Shown: positions 15,153 through 23,153 of the stretch, piece after piece
How the letters are laid out: the number at the start of each line of letters is the position of its first letter
Numbering within the stretch: position 1 is the first letter of the stretch
Source: Hyphomonadaceae bacterium
GTDB taxonomy: Bacteria > Pseudomonadota > Alphaproteobacteria > Caulobacterales > Maricaulaceae
Assembly (NCBI GenBank): GCA_013001295.1
Contig: JABDMW010000016.1
Span: 1 to 44,972 of the forward strand
Reading direction: 5' to 3'
Length of the DNA stretch: 44,972 nt
Made by a program: the position numbers and the translations under genes
Notes under the pieces: generated by a model
The model's input: the letters and a program-made list of their open reading frames with translations, nothing else
What the model was told of the DNA's origin: nothing
The model's database searches: none

Positions 15153-15587
15153 ATGTATACGACTTACCCCGGCGAATTCAGCTGGAACCCCCTGTCTGAG
15201 CTACGCCATATGCAGGAAACAATGAACCGCATGTTTGACAGCAATCAATCCGTAGGCCGTGCAAATTATCCGCCAGTCAATATGTATAGCCGTGATGACG
15301 GCTTGCTCGTCACTGCCGAGCTTCCCGGTTTTGATAATGACAAGCTGGATATCACTGTCCATGGCGACACATTGCGTGTTGAAGGCAATATTGCCGAAAA
15401 TGACAGTGAGAAAGCAGACGGGTGGCATCGCCGCGAACGTGGCCGTGGGCAGTTCGCCCGCACGATTGATCTGCCTTATCGCGCTGATCCGGACACGGTT
15501 GAAGCCCGGTTCAAAGACGGCGTTCTCGAGATTGAAATGCGCCGTCCGGAAGAAGACAAGCCGCGCCGCATTACGGTCAACGCTTAA
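15153..15587 (+). CDS. Hsp20 family small heat-shock protein 1
   Basis: 144 residues; ATG 15153 was chosen for the perfect AAAGGAGGT 7 bases upstream, in place of a longer open frame. The alpha-crystallin domain covers about 45-144: PPVNMYSRDDGLLVTAELPG, then GDTLRVEGN, ARTIDLPYRADPDTVEA and the closing FKDGVLEIEMRR. The N-terminal arm (SWNPLSELRHMQETMNRMF) is of the usual oligomerising kind. It is an ATP-independent cytosolic chaperone that holds unfolding proteins. It is the first of three Hsp20 genes in tandem, each with its own strong ribosome site. Confidence 0.93.
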   Translation: MYTTYPGEFSWNPLSELRHMQETMNRMFDSNQSVGRANYPPVNMYSRDDGLLVTAELPGFDNDKLDITVHGDTLRVEGNIAENDSEKADGWHRRERGRGQFARTIDLPYRADPDTVEARFKDGVLEIEMRRPEEDKPRRITVNA

Positions 15588-15610
15588 GGAAAACACCAGG
15601 AAAGGAGAAT

Positions 15611-16009
15611 ATGATGAAAAACGAACTTACAAAACGGTCTGACAACAATGTCAGCCATCTTGACGATCACCGGCCCAATACCGTGTACCGGCCACCGACC
15701 GATATTTACGATCTCGGTGACAAGCTGGTCATAGAATTGGACATGCCGGGCGTCGCCAAGGACGGCATTGATATCTCGCTGGAAAAGCATGTTCTGACCA
15801 TTCGCGGCAAGACTGAATCCCGTCGCCGCGATGACTGGCGCATGATCTATGCCGAATATGGTGAGGGCGATTATGAACGCGCCTTTACTCTGTCCGAGCA
15901 TATTGACGAAGACAAAATTGATGCTGCGCTGAAAAACGGTTTGCTGCGGCTTGAACTGCCAAAAGCGGAAACCGCCAAGGCCCGAAAAATCAGCGTGAAA
16001 GCCGCATAA
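15611..16009 (+). CDS. Hsp20 family small heat-shock protein 2
   Basis: 132 residues (the second ATG at 15614 is also usable), with AAAGGAG upstream. The alpha-crystallin domain is about 30-130: PPTDIYDLGDKLVIELDMPG, KHVLTIRGKTE, YERAFTLSEHIDEDKIDA, LKNGLLRLELPK. The N-terminal arm is short and polar, unlike copies 1 and 3, so it may be a smaller hetero-oligomer partner. It lies 23 bases after copy 1. Confidence 0.93.
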   Translation: MMKNELTKRSDNNVSHLDDHRPNTVYRPPTDIYDLGDKLVIELDMPGVAKDGIDISLEKHVLTIRGKTESRRRDDWRMIYAEYGEGDYERAFTLSEHIDEDKIDAALKNGLLRLELPKAETAKARKISVKAA

Positions 16010-16035
16010 TATAAACCAACGGAAAGGAGAAAATC

Positions 16036-16578
16036 ATGAAAGTTCGCGATCTCGTACCTTGGGGTCGTAATAAATCCGACGGCGCACGGGGTCTCCGGCG
16101 TCCGGAAAATCTCGCGACTCGCAAGGATAATAATGGCGGGGCCATGCAAACCCTCCGCCATGATATAAACACGGTTTTCGACCGGTTCTTCGACCGGTTT
16201 GAGACCGCATTCATGCCAACAGAATTTCAGGGCCTTGGCAGTTTCAACCAGCCGAGCCTTGATATTTCCGAAGGCCGAAAAAAAGTGATGGTCAGAGTTG
16301 ATCTCCCCGGAATGGAAGACAAGGATATTGATGTCTCCCTGACCGGTGATGTCCTGACCATTCGCGGTGAACGCAAGGAAGAGCATGATTCCAACGAAGA
16401 TGGTCACCTTGTGCAGGAACGTCGCTATGGCGCGTTCTACCGCACTGTTCAGTTGCCGTCCGGCGTCGACGTTGAAGGCGCAAAAGCCAAATTTAAAAAT
16501 GGCGTTTTGACGGTCACTGTCCCTAAGAATGCCGGCGTACAGTCAACGACCAGGAGAATTGATGTCCGCGCGGCATAA
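16036..16578 (+). CDS. Hsp20 family small heat-shock protein 3
   Basis: 180 residues, with AAAGGAG before the ATG. A basic, likely flexible N-terminal extension (MKVRDLVPWGRNKSDGARGL) precedes DINTVFDRFFDRFE and the alpha-crystallin domain (about 75-180: PSLDISEGRKKVMVRVDLPG, DVLTIRGERKEEH, FYRTVQLPSGVDVEGAKAKF, NGVLTVTVPK). It is the longest of the three paralogs. It is followed by a short GGAGG...CCTCC inverted repeat (16590-16615) and then the YfdX gene, probably in the same transcript. Confidence 0.92.
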   Translation: MKVRDLVPWGRNKSDGARGLRRPENLATRKDNNGGAMQTLRHDINTVFDRFFDRFETAFMPTEFQGLGSFNQPSLDISEGRKKVMVRVDLPGMEDKDIDVSLTGDVLTIRGERKEEHDSNEDGHLVQERRYGAFYRTVQLPSGVDVEGAKAKFKNGVLTVTVPKNAGVQSTTRRIDVRAA

Positions 16579-16642
16579 ATTTCAACAATCGGAGGTGCCG
16601 CTCATCGGCCCTCCGGGCTTAACACATGAAAGGAGCTAACAA

Positions 16643-17614
16643 ATGACGTTACAGAAACAAACCAAATTTTTAAAACATCTGACTGCGGGCCTCCTTGGGT
16701 CGACGATCTTGATTGCATCGCCTGCAGTCGCGGGATCCGCCGCGTCGATAAGCGAGGCGGGTGCGACGACCAATGTTGAAACAATGGTCAATGATGAAAC
16801 CAAAAAACAAACCGATGAGAAACGCCAAAAGCTTCTCAAACGTGCGATTGAAGCTGTCAGCGAGACCGACAAGGCAATAGCGGCACTGGATGAAGACAAT
16901 GCAGAATCAGCGCTGGAAGCCCTGGCGCGGGCCACGGGCGAACTGGATATTATCCTTGCCCGCGAACCAAGCCTGGCCCTCGCGCCGATCGATGTCAACA
17001 CGACCCGGCTGGACACAATGGCCACGGTGACCGACGTGAGAAGTCTGCGCAAAGATATCCGCAAGCTTGTTAAGGAAGGCGATCTCCAGGATGCCCGTCG
17101 CATTTTGCGGGATTTCGGTAGCGAGATCCGCATTCAGACAACCAACTTGCCGCTGGCGACATATCCGGAGGCTCTGAAAACAGCTGCCGCGTTGATTGAC
17201 GATGGTGATCTTGAAGCAGCCAAATTGGTTCTGGATACAGCGCTTGGCACATTCGTCATTCAGGATGTGATTGTGCCCATTCCATTAATCCGGGCTCAGT
17301 CCATGCTGGATTTGGCCGAAAGATACGTCACAGGTGAACTTGATCCGAATAGTGAGGACAAGGCTGAATTGACGGAAGAAGAGCGCATCGAAGCAGCTCA
17401 AGTGTTGCGCACCAATGCAGCCAGACAGATCGAACTCGCAAAAGCGTTTGGCTATGGTGATAAGCGGTTATACCGCGAGTTGGAAGATGATCTTGATAAG
17501 ATGAAAAAGCTGATCCGAGACAAAGGCGAGTCAGCCGGATTGTTCAGCTCCCTATCCCGTCAGATCGACGCATTGAGCGAGAGTGGCCTGGCGCCGTATC
17601 CAACGGCTTACTAA
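16643..17614 (+). CDS. YfdX family periplasmic protein
   Basis: 323 residues, with AAAGGAG before the ATG. A signal peptide (1-30) ends at SPAVAG. The YfdX domain follows (about 60-250), seen in LLKRAIEAVSETDKAIAAL, ATGELDIILAREPSLALAPI and the later I-D-D-G-D-L-E-A-A-K segment with a helical-hairpin pattern. In enterobacteria YfdX is a periplasmic stress-related protein under EvgA control; its mechanism is not known. The gene sits 64 bases after the third Hsp20 gene, so a joint envelope/cytosol stress operon is likely. Confidence 0.85.
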   Translation: MTLQKQTKFLKHLTAGLLGSTILIASPAVAGSAASISEAGATTNVETMVNDETKKQTDEKRQKLLKRAIEAVSETDKAIAALDEDNAESALEALARATGELDIILAREPSLALAPIDVNTTRLDTMATVTDVRSLRKDIRKLVKEGDLQDARRILRDFGSEIRIQTTNLPLATYPEALKTAAALIDDGDLEAAKLVLDTALGTFVIQDVIVPIPLIRAQSMLDLAERYVTGELDPNSEDKAELTEEERIEAAQVLRTNAARQIELAKAFGYGDKRLYRELEDDLDKMKKLIRDKGESAGLFSSLSRQIDALSESGLAPYPTAY

Positions 17615-17644
17615 CCCACTCAAATCGAAAAAAGGAGTATGATC

Positions 17645-17986
17645 ATGGTAAAATTATTAACCGCGGCCGCTTTGACCTTAACAGGAATTCTCCTGTTTCC
17701 CGGCACTGCCCATGCCGACAAGCTGACACAGGTTGACGAAACCGTGCCGGAAGCAAAAATCAATATTGTTGAGAAAGACAACACGAAAGTACTGGCTTCG
17801 ACGGCACATTTCAATGCCACCGGTGTCATGCCTGTGGTAGATGAGAACGGACGCTTGTTCTATAATAAAATTGTCAGTCCAGACGTCCTGCCGAAAGTCG
17901 TTCACGATGTGGATGTGGTCGACACTTACACATTCGAGCACGATGGCAAGATCTATACGAACAAAGTCGTGGCCGAAAAGTCGTAA
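17645..17986 (+). CDS. Small secreted protein of unknown function
   Basis: 113 residues. ATG 17645 was chosen because AAAGGAG lies at proper distance; the in-frame ATG 17639 is too close to it. A signal peptide ends at TAHA before DKLTQVDETV. The mature part of about 90 residues is acidic, with repeated short beta-like stretches (FNATGVMPVVDENGRLFYNK, DTYTFEHDGKIYTNKVV). No family recognised. It follows the YfdX gene by 30 bases and is ended by a hairpin, so it is the last gene of the Hsp20-YfdX operon. Confidence 0.65.
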   Translation: MVKLLTAAALTLTGILLFPGTAHADKLTQVDETVPEAKINIVEKDNTKVLASTAHFNATGVMPVVDENGRLFYNKIVSPDVLPKVVHDVDVVDTYTFEHDGKIYTNKVVAEKS

Positions 17987-18012
17987 AGTCAGGGCTCTTT
18001 CGTCTCCCGATA

Positions 18013-18036
18013 GCGCGCACGGGTTTCCGTGCGCGC
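18013..18036 (+). terminator. Hairpin ending the Hsp20-YfdX operon
   Basis: GCGCGCACGG-GTTT-CCGTGCGCGC is a perfect 10-base stem with a 4-base loop, 26 bases after the stop of the small secreted protein. The tail (TCTCCTAATTCC) is only weakly T-rich, so it may be a pause or a stability hairpin as much as a terminator. Confidence 0.6.
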
Positions 18037-18073
18037 TCTCCTAATTCCGTGACACTCTAAATACGAGGTGTTT

Positions 18074-18131
18074 ATGACCGACCCCCACCCCAATCTGGCT
18101 GGGCCGGCTCGGTTCAACCGGGCCCGATCAA
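18074..18131 (+). pseudogene. 5' fragment copy of the NTF2-like gene at 19547
   Basis: ATGACCGACCCCCACCCCAA followed by TCTGGC matches the start of the gene at 19547 (MTDPHPNLA) almost base for base, and GAGGTGTTT before the ATG parallels GAGGTACAC there. Resemblance fades after about 55 bases (CGGTTCAACCGGGCC against CGGCTCAACCCGGCC). The frame then continues into unrelated sequence antisense to the exchanger gene. It is a duplicated gene start left 1.47 kb from its parent. Confidence 0.6.
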
Positions 18132-18164
18132 AAAATCAAATCAGACAAATAAAAATCTCACCAT

Positions 18165-19112
18165 CTATGCGGCGACGCGCAATGTCAGGCTCAATGCATA
18201 AGCCAAATATGCAATTAGCATGATGCTCCCCTCCGCGCGGCTAATTCTCCTATTGGTAAAGGCGGCAATCAACAAAAACACGGTCGTTGCACCTAAAACC
18301 CAAATATCAATATCTCTAATTTGAGGCGGCACTTCAATGGGCTTAATCAATGCTGTTACGCCCAATATACCAAAAATATTATATATATTGCTGCCAATAA
18401 CATTTCCAAAAGCAAGCGCGCTTTGTCCCCGCAAAGCCGCGACAACCGAGATAACAAGTTCCGGTAAAGATGTACCAACCGCAACAATGGTCAAGCCGAT
18501 AACCGTTTTTGAGACGCCAAGTGCCGTCGCCAGTATTATGGAGCTTTGGACCAGGAATTTAGCGCCAGCAATCGTCAAAACAAATCCGGCTATCACCATG
18601 ATAATAGCCGGAAATATGGTGTGAACAGCCGGACTGACCTTTGGTTGCATATCGTCATTGACGGAAACCTGATTTCGTTCCTGTTGAAATGCGATAAATA
18701 TATAAGCTGCAAGACACGCCAGAAAAATCATTCCAATCCAATTGGTCAGATGACCAAATCGAACGGCAATTAAACACATGATAGTTGCTATCGCCAAAGC
18801 TATACCATCTCGTTTTAAGCTGTTTTTTTGAATAGTGACAGGCATAATCATTGCCGCGAGCCCCATGATGAGCAAGGCATTGGCTATATTGCTGCCAATC
18901 ACATTGCCCACCGCGATGCCGGGAGCATTGGCAAAAGCGGCTTCTACACTGGTAACAAGTTCCGGCATTGAGGTTCCAAAACCAACCAATGTCAAACCGA
19001 TCAATAGCGGCGAAACCTTGAATTTTATGGCCACAGCAGTCGCGCCGCGCACAAGCAACTCACCACCACAAATCAGAAACAACAGGCCGCACAGCAGCAA
19101 AAAATATGTCAT
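18165..19112 (-). CDS. Calcium/sodium antiporter (YrbG type)
   Basis: 315 residues with about ten membrane helices in two inverted halves. Each half carries the ion-binding alpha repeat: GFGTSMPELVTSVEAA (about 45-60) with GNVIGSNIANALLI, and AVGTSLPELVISVVAA with GNVIGSNIYNIFGI. The two Glu residues in the S-M/L-P-E-L motifs and the N-x-x-G-S-N-I repeats mark the CaCA family of K+-independent Na+/Ca2+ exchangers in the inner membrane. Expected role: export of Ca2+ in exchange for Na+ or H+. Transcribed towards the stress operon, alone. Confidence 0.92.
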   Translation of the reverse strand: MTYFLLLCGLLFLICGGELLVRGATAVAIKFKVSPLLIGLTLVGFGTSMPELVTSVEAAFANAPGIAVGNVIGSNIANALLIMGLAAMIMPVTIQKNSLKRDGIALAIATIMCLIAVRFGHLTNWIGMIFLACLAAYIFIAFQQERNQVSVNDDMQPKVSPAVHTIFPAIIMVIAGFVLTIAGAKFLVQSSIILATALGVSKTVIGLTIVAVGTSLPELVISVVAALRGQSALAFGNVIGSNIYNIFGILGVTALIKPIEVPPQIRDIDIWVLGATTVFLLIAAFTNRRISRAEGSIMLIAYLAYALSLTLRVAA

Positions 19113-19330
19113 AGGCCGAACCCGATGAAGGTGATAAGTCAGGAATATCTATACCATGTCCGCTTGGCTATGAAGCGATATTAGCGAACGTTTGACAATG
19201 ATAACAAACCCGGCAATTGATCTTTCTTTACGCGGGTCATTCAAGACACTGTGCGACAACGCACTGAAACTGATTTTGAATTTATCAATAAAGAGCACCG
19301 TGCCTTTAAGTGCACATGACGCCTATCTAA

Positions 19331-19437
19331 CCCCCTCATCCTGAGGCGGCGCGAAATCGCCGGGACTCGAAGGATGTTCATTGGCCTGCCCCGATCCTTC
19401 GAGACGTTCGCCGACGTTCACTCCGTTAGTTGAGGTG
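19331..19437. repeat. Palindromic repeat, CCTCATCCTGAGG type (full copy)
   Basis: The left arm has CCTCATCCTGAGG and GGGACTCGAAGGAT. The right arm has ATCCTTCGAGACGTTCG and AGTTGAGGTG, the inverted counterpart, separated by TGTTCATTGGCCTGCCCCG. A half copy occurs at 26388-26448. The rest of 19113-19546 shows no gene. Confidence 0.65.
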
Positions 19438-19546
19438 TTGGTTTATATTCGACTGCACGATCGGTTTCACCCAATATTGACCGTCGTCAAGCAGGCCCAC
19501 GCCTCGCTGCATACAGTGCCCGCGCTGATAAATTTGCGAGGTACAC

Positions 19547-19921
19547 ATGACTGACCCCCACCCCAATCTGGCCGTGCTGGCGCGGCTCAACCCGGCCGAT
19601 ATGGCCGGATCAGCGGACGCATTCGCACCTGACGTGGTGTTTCACTATTTCAACCCGCACCTGCCGGACCTGACCGGGGATTATATTGGCCGCGAGGGTG
19701 TCGTCGCGTTTTTTGCAAAAATCGGCGCCAAATCAAAGGGCACTTTCACCGTCACGCCGCAGTCCATTCACCCCTTTGGCGATGAACTCGTCGTCACCCA
19801 TACAATCAATACGATGACCCTGAACGACGATCTGGACATCAGCACCCAGGTCGTCGTGGTGTGGCGCATCGTCGACGGCCTGATCCGAGAGGTTTGGGAC
19901 ATCCCATCCGTGTTTACGTGA
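19547..19921 (+). CDS. NTF2-like (SnoaL/ketosteroid isomerase-like) protein
   Basis: 124 residues; GCGAGGTAC upstream gives the ribosome site. The cone-shaped alpha+beta fold is suggested by the N-terminal helix, FAPDVVFHYFNPHLPDLTGD, GREGVVAFFAKIG, the beta strands DELVVTHTINTMTLND, and the closing VVVVWRIVDGLIREVWDIP. Cytosolic, no signal peptide. Such proteins bind small ligands or act as isomerases, and the substrate cannot be inferred. A fragment of its start is duplicated at 18074. Confidence 0.75.
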   Translation: MTDPHPNLAVLARLNPADMAGSADAFAPDVVFHYFNPHLPDLTGDYIGREGVVAFFAKIGAKSKGTFTVTPQSIHPFGDELVVTHTINTMTLNDDLDISTQVVVVWRIVDGLIREVWDIPSVFT

Positions 19922-19963
19922 GACGGGCAGGATGAGCTAACGTATCAATTAGGCCCAAAACCG

Positions 19964-20530
19964 TTAAGCGAAATCGCCCTCACCTTCATGTATCGGTGTC
20001 AACGTCCACGCGATATACAGGGTCGGCAATAATAAGATCAGGTAGGTGAGCGCGACGGTCATGGCGGCAATCGCCTCGATATTTAAGTAAATCGAGCGGC
20101 CAAAGTTAAAACCGATCCATCCCATCAAATTCGCCGCCTGTATAGCCCCCATAATGGATATGCCGATGAAGGCCACGAGTATGCCTTTGGCAATCACCCG
20201 GTAGGAAAAGGCGAAGGCATCGCTTTGGGTTTTCGATTCCCATTCCCCAAGACCACGATTGGCACCGGAGAAGCGCAGGAACACCCGGTTGGTCACCGCA
20301 TACAGACCGCATAAAACCACGATCAGAGCGGCGGCCCCGAAGAGCCCCAGCGCCGGTGCGGACATCAAGACCGGATATTGGCTCGCATATAACATCATCG
20401 CCCCTAAGATCTGGACCAGGACCGGCAGGCCGATAATGGCGATGGTCGTGCACCATTTGAGCTTGCCGAGATTGGCCTTGGACAGCGTATCGGCACGTAA
20501 TTCTATATTTGGTTTGGTCGGGCTCATCAT
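19964..20530 (-). CDS. Four-helix membrane protein paired with HTH regulator
   Basis: 188 residues with four hydrophobic segments (about 28-50, 55-80, 118-138, 150-178). There is a polar loop with RGLGEWESKTQSDAFA between helices 2 and 3. The two neighbouring ATGs at 20530 and 20527 are both usable, with GGAGAAT upstream. It begins just 6 bases after the HTH gene stop. Small Cro-like HTH genes followed by a four-helix DUF2975-like membrane protein are a common bacterial pair, but this protein could not be firmly assigned to that family. Function unknown. Confidence 0.65.
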   Translation of the reverse strand: MMSPTKPNIELRADTLSKANLGKLKWCTTIAIIGLPVLVQILGAMMLYASQYPVLMSAPALGLFGAAALIVVLCGLYAVTNRVFLRFSGANRGLGEWESKTQSDAFAFSYRVIAKGILVAFIGISIMGAIQAANLMGWIGFNFGRSIYLNIEAIAAMTVALTYLILLLPTLYIAWTLTPIHEGEGDFA

Positions 20531-20536
20531 ATTCTC

Positions 20537-20776
20537 CTATTCAGCAATGCGCGATGCGATCAATTGTTTGGCCAACGGCTCGAACGGTTTTCGGCTGAAA
20601 ACCATGTCGACGGGCAATTCAAAAAACTCGGCCAGCTTGAACGCCAATTCCAGGGAGGCGTTGTAATCGCCCCGCTCCAGATAGCCGATGGTCTGGAAGT
20701 TGACATCAACGGCGTCCGCCAGCTCTTTCCTCGAAAGACCTTTTTCTGTCCGCAGTATTTTCACTCTGTTATACAT
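20537..20776 (-). CDS. Small XRE/Cro-type HTH regulator
   Basis: 79 residues from ATG 20776 (or 20779). The helix-turn-helix lies at residues about 3-60: YNRVKILRTEKGLSRKELAD, then VNFQTIGYLERGDYNASLEL. The C-terminal LPVDMVFSRKPFEP is typical of YozG-like minimal regulators. The longer upstream frame is rejected because it would run through the near-palindrome at 20783-20798, which looks like its operator. It is transcribed together with the membrane protein behind it and probably represses its own promoter. Confidence 0.85.
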   Translation of the reverse strand: MYNRVKILRTEKGLSRKELADAVDVNFQTIGYLERGDYNASLELAFKLAEFFELPVDMVFSRKPFEPLAKQLIASRIAE

Positions 20777-20782
20777 CATATT

Positions 20783-20798
20783 GTTGTATATATGCAAC
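20783..20798 (-). promoter_or_regulatory. Candidate operator of the XRE regulator
   Basis: GTTGTATATATGCAAC is a 16-base near-perfect palindrome (one mismatched pair) ending 7 bases before the regulator's start codon. Its AT core could double as the -10 region, with TTGATT upstream as a possible -35. This is the expected place for autorepression. Confidence 0.5.
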
Positions 20799-20919
20799 AT
20801 TACGTTATAAATCAATAGCAGAGTGAAAAAAGTTTTAAATGTTACAAAAGGCATTGCCCTGAAACCGCACCGTCAGGGACGCAGGGCCCGGTTATAATGA
20901 TACTGTCTGCACATGAATC

Positions 20920-20988
20920 GGGCGCGCCCTGAGACGCGCCCCTCAATGCAATGGTTGACCCGCGAGTTCGCTACGCCCCGCGGGTCAA
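20920..20988. terminator. Two hairpins between the HTH pair and the secreted NTF2-like gene
   Basis: GGGCGCG...CGCGCCC (20920-20941) and TTGACCCGCG...CGCGGGTCAA (20955-20988) are two strong stems. The second ends 17 bases after the stop of the minus-strand gene at 21006. There is no clear T run on the minus strand, so the terminator role is likely but not certain. Confidence 0.5.
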
Positions 20989-21005
20989 TTCAGGTCGTTT
21001 CAGGA

Positions 21006-21482
21006 TTATTTAGGCGAAGTGTCGAAACCCGTAAGACTGATAAATTTCCACCCATCATCTGTGCGGACCAGAGTTTCTGTGGTTGAGCTCATGTCGCGCG
21101 ACGGCTTGTCTTTGCCCCGTTGACTGACGCTGACATGGGTATACATGACGACAGCTGTATCGCCATGGATGGCAATCCCCACCGGTGTGTTTTCATACAT
21201 CAGGGTTTTTGACTGGCTATCGCCAAAGCGCGACCATTTGATCAAGCTGTCCTTGTTTCGCGGTGACGGATAAGCCCCGTTCCAGGACAATACATTGTCG
21301 ACGACATATTCAGCCGGCCATTTTTTGTTTTGTGCCGTATCGTCAACCCAGGATTGGACAACAACCCCCCAGACCTCGGTTTGTTCGGCGGACCAGGTCG
21401 GCGACTGAGCCAAGGCCAAACTCGATGTCAGGCTCAATACCGTCGTGGCCAAAACCAATTTCACTGTGGATGATTTTTTCAT
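21006..21482 (-). CDS. Secreted NTF2-like protein
   Basis: 158 residues from ATG 21482, which has AGAGGGA upstream and opens directly into a signal peptide (KKSSTVKLVLATTVLSL...LALAQS). The longer frame adds 12 residues before a good start and is rejected. The mature domain has NTF2-like features: WSAEQTEVWGVVVQSWVD, the strands GDTAVVMYTHVSV and TETLVRTDDGWKFISLTGF. It is expected in the periplasm; ligand unknown. From 21483 to 21894 no gene, repeat or clear regulatory element was seen. Confidence 0.72.
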   Translation of the reverse strand: MKKSSTVKLVLATTVLSLTSSLALAQSPTWSAEQTEVWGVVVQSWVDDTAQNKKWPAEYVVDNVLSWNGAYPSPRNKDSLIKWSRFGDSQSKTLMYENTPVGIAIHGDTAVVMYTHVSVSQRGKDKPSRDMSSTTETLVRTDDGWKFISLTGFDTSPK

Positions 21483-21894
21483 TTTTATTCCCTCTGTATA
21501 TGGTGGCAAAATCGCCAAGCCCCGACCGCTCCTTTAAGAGGAGAAATCAAAAGCCATACTGCGCACGAATTGCGCGCTGGAAACGTTTTATGTGTAGCAA
21601 TTATTGCAGTATTCAGAGCAGGTATGGAATTACCTGCCGTTTGAATTTTGCATGACATAGTGTCTACGCGCCCACCTTCAACTTATGGTCACAGCCAAGT
21701 GAAGTCCACCAATTTAAAATGGTAAATATAACAGTTTTTTCTAATTTACGTATTGGTTAATTCAAATAGCGCATGACCCCGAATTCAACTCAGCCCACAC
21801 GCGCCGGATTTCTGCGATCGATGATAGAAATATCACTAGCCAGACCGGCACGTTCGCGAACAGGGCTAAGAACCCCTGTCCCGCACCTCCCGCA

Positions 21895-22245
21895 TCACCT
21901 CGGGTATTTCAAACCCCATTGTTCCAGGGCCGTGATGATCTGACGTAAATCCCGACCTTTTTCCGTGAGGCTGTATTCGACCTTGGGCGGGACGACGGGA
22001 TAGACCTTGCGGTTGATGATTTTTTCGGCTTCCAATTCGCGCAATTGTTTGGTCAGGCTCCGCTGGGTGACCTTCCCGACCCGGCGGGCCAACTCATTAA
22101 ACCGGAGCGTCTCCTCCATCAAATGGAATATGATCAGCCCTTTCCATTTTCCGGCGATTTGTTCCAGGGCCATTTCTATGGGGCATCCATCGCTGCAATC
22201 ATATCGATCAAATCGACTGGACGGTGTTTCCTTTACAGTATCCAT
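21895..22245 (-). CDS. HxlR family transcriptional regulator
   Basis: 116 residues, winged helix. Signature segments are IAGKWKGLIIFHLMEETLRF, RVGKVTQRSLTKQLRELEAE and the wing PPKVEYSLTEKG. Cys17 and Cys21 (YDCSDGCPIE) lie at the N-terminal position where redox- or quinone-sensing members such as YodB and HypR carry their sensor Cys. It is divergent from an SDR/quinone reductase pair with 100 bases between the starts, the usual setting for a repressor of quinone- or aldehyde-detoxifying genes. Confidence 0.9.
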   Translation of the reverse strand: MDTVKETPSSRFDRYDCSDGCPIEMALEQIAGKWKGLIIFHLMEETLRFNELARRVGKVTQRSLTKQLRELEAEKIINRKVYPVVPPKVEYSLTEKGRDLRQIITALEQWGLKYPR

Positions 22246-22274
22246 TTTGTACCTATATACATTAATTGTGCGTA

Positions 22275-22290
22275 CTTGCTTTAATGCAAG
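22275..22290. promoter_or_regulatory. Candidate HxlR operator
   Basis: CTTGC-TTTAAT-GCAAG is an inverted repeat in the middle of the divergent intergenic region. It extends imperfectly to GCGTAC...GTATGC on the outside. Its position fits control of both the HxlR gene and the SDR operon. Confidence 0.45.
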
Positions 22291-22345
22291 CGTATGCTAT
22301 TTGCCAGTTAAACGCAAACCCATTTCAATTCAGGGACATTTCAAT

Positions 22346-23149
22346 ATGCCAAAGAAAATACTGATCACAGGGTCCACAGACGGGATTGGGCTTGAGGCCG
22401 CTAAAATATTGGCGGGCGCGGGCCACAGTATTTTATTGCATGGGCGAAACGCCGAAAAACTTGCTGCCGTCAAAGCATCCGACCCGGTTTTTTCAAATGC
22501 CGACACCTATCGTGCCGATCTCTCTGATCTGGCTGAGGTCGCGGACATGGCCGCAAGCATTTCCAATGACCATTCCCATTTGGACGTTGTGATCAATAAT
22601 GCCGGCGTGTTCAAAACCAGCACAACCACAACCGGCTATGGCTTAGACATCAGATATATCGTTAACACGGTTGCACCTTATTTACTAACGCAGCGCCTGC
22701 TCCCTTTGATGGACAGGACGGGCCGCGTCATCAACCTGTCTTCTGCAGCGCAAGCGCCCGTCGAGACCGGGTTCACGCACGGTACAACGGCTATGGATCA
22801 CGGCAATGCATATGCGCAAAGCAAGCTCGCCATCACCATGTGGACGCGGCATTTGTCCGAAGTGAACAGCGAAGGCCCGGCATTTATCTCGGTCAATCCC
22901 GGCTCTTTACTGGGGACAAAAATGGTAAAGGAAAGCTACGGCATGGCCGGCAAGGATATCGGGATTGGTGCCGATATACTGGTCAAGCTCGCCACCGACA
23001 GCGCATTTGATGATGCCAATGGATTGTATTTTGACAATGACAGGGGCGCGTTCGGCTCGCCCCATCCCGATGCGCTTAAAGCGCAAAAATCAAGCGAGCT
23101 TGTTGCGCTTATTGAAACCCAAATCACAGAATTATTGAAAGAGGAATAA
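22346..23149 (+). CDS. Short-chain dehydrogenase/reductase (SDR)
   Basis: 267 residues from ATG 22346; the long open frame upstream overlaps the divergent regulator and is rejected. The cofactor motif TGSTDGIGL is at 8-16, NNAG at about 89-92, and the catalytic Ser is in INLSSAAQ. YAQSKLA provides the Y-x-x-x-K pair. The R in LHGRNAEK after strand 2 suggests NADP(H). It resembles the retinol dehydrogenase/light-dependent protochlorophyllide reductase-like class. A quinone oxidoreductase gene follows after 4 bases, and a divergent HxlR regulator precedes it, so it is likely a reductase of reactive carbonyls or quinones. Confidence 0.88.
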   Translation: MPKKILITGSTDGIGLEAAKILAGAGHSILLHGRNAEKLAAVKASDPVFSNADTYRADLSDLAEVADMAASISNDHSHLDVVINNAGVFKTSTTTTGYGLDIRYIVNTVAPYLLTQRLLPLMDRTGRVINLSSAAQAPVETGFTHGTTAMDHGNAYAQSKLAITMWTRHLSEVNSEGPAFISVNPGSLLGTKMVKESYGMAGKDIGIGADILVKLATDSAFDDANGLYFDNDRGAFGSPHPDALKAQKSSELVALIETQITELLKEE

Positions 23150-23153
23150 CACC

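Noticed and set aside
19964-20776. HTH plus membrane protein considered as a toxin-antitoxin pair
   Set aside because: The membrane protein has four helices and no toxin motif, and HTH/four-helix pairs of this kind are usually ordinary regulators.
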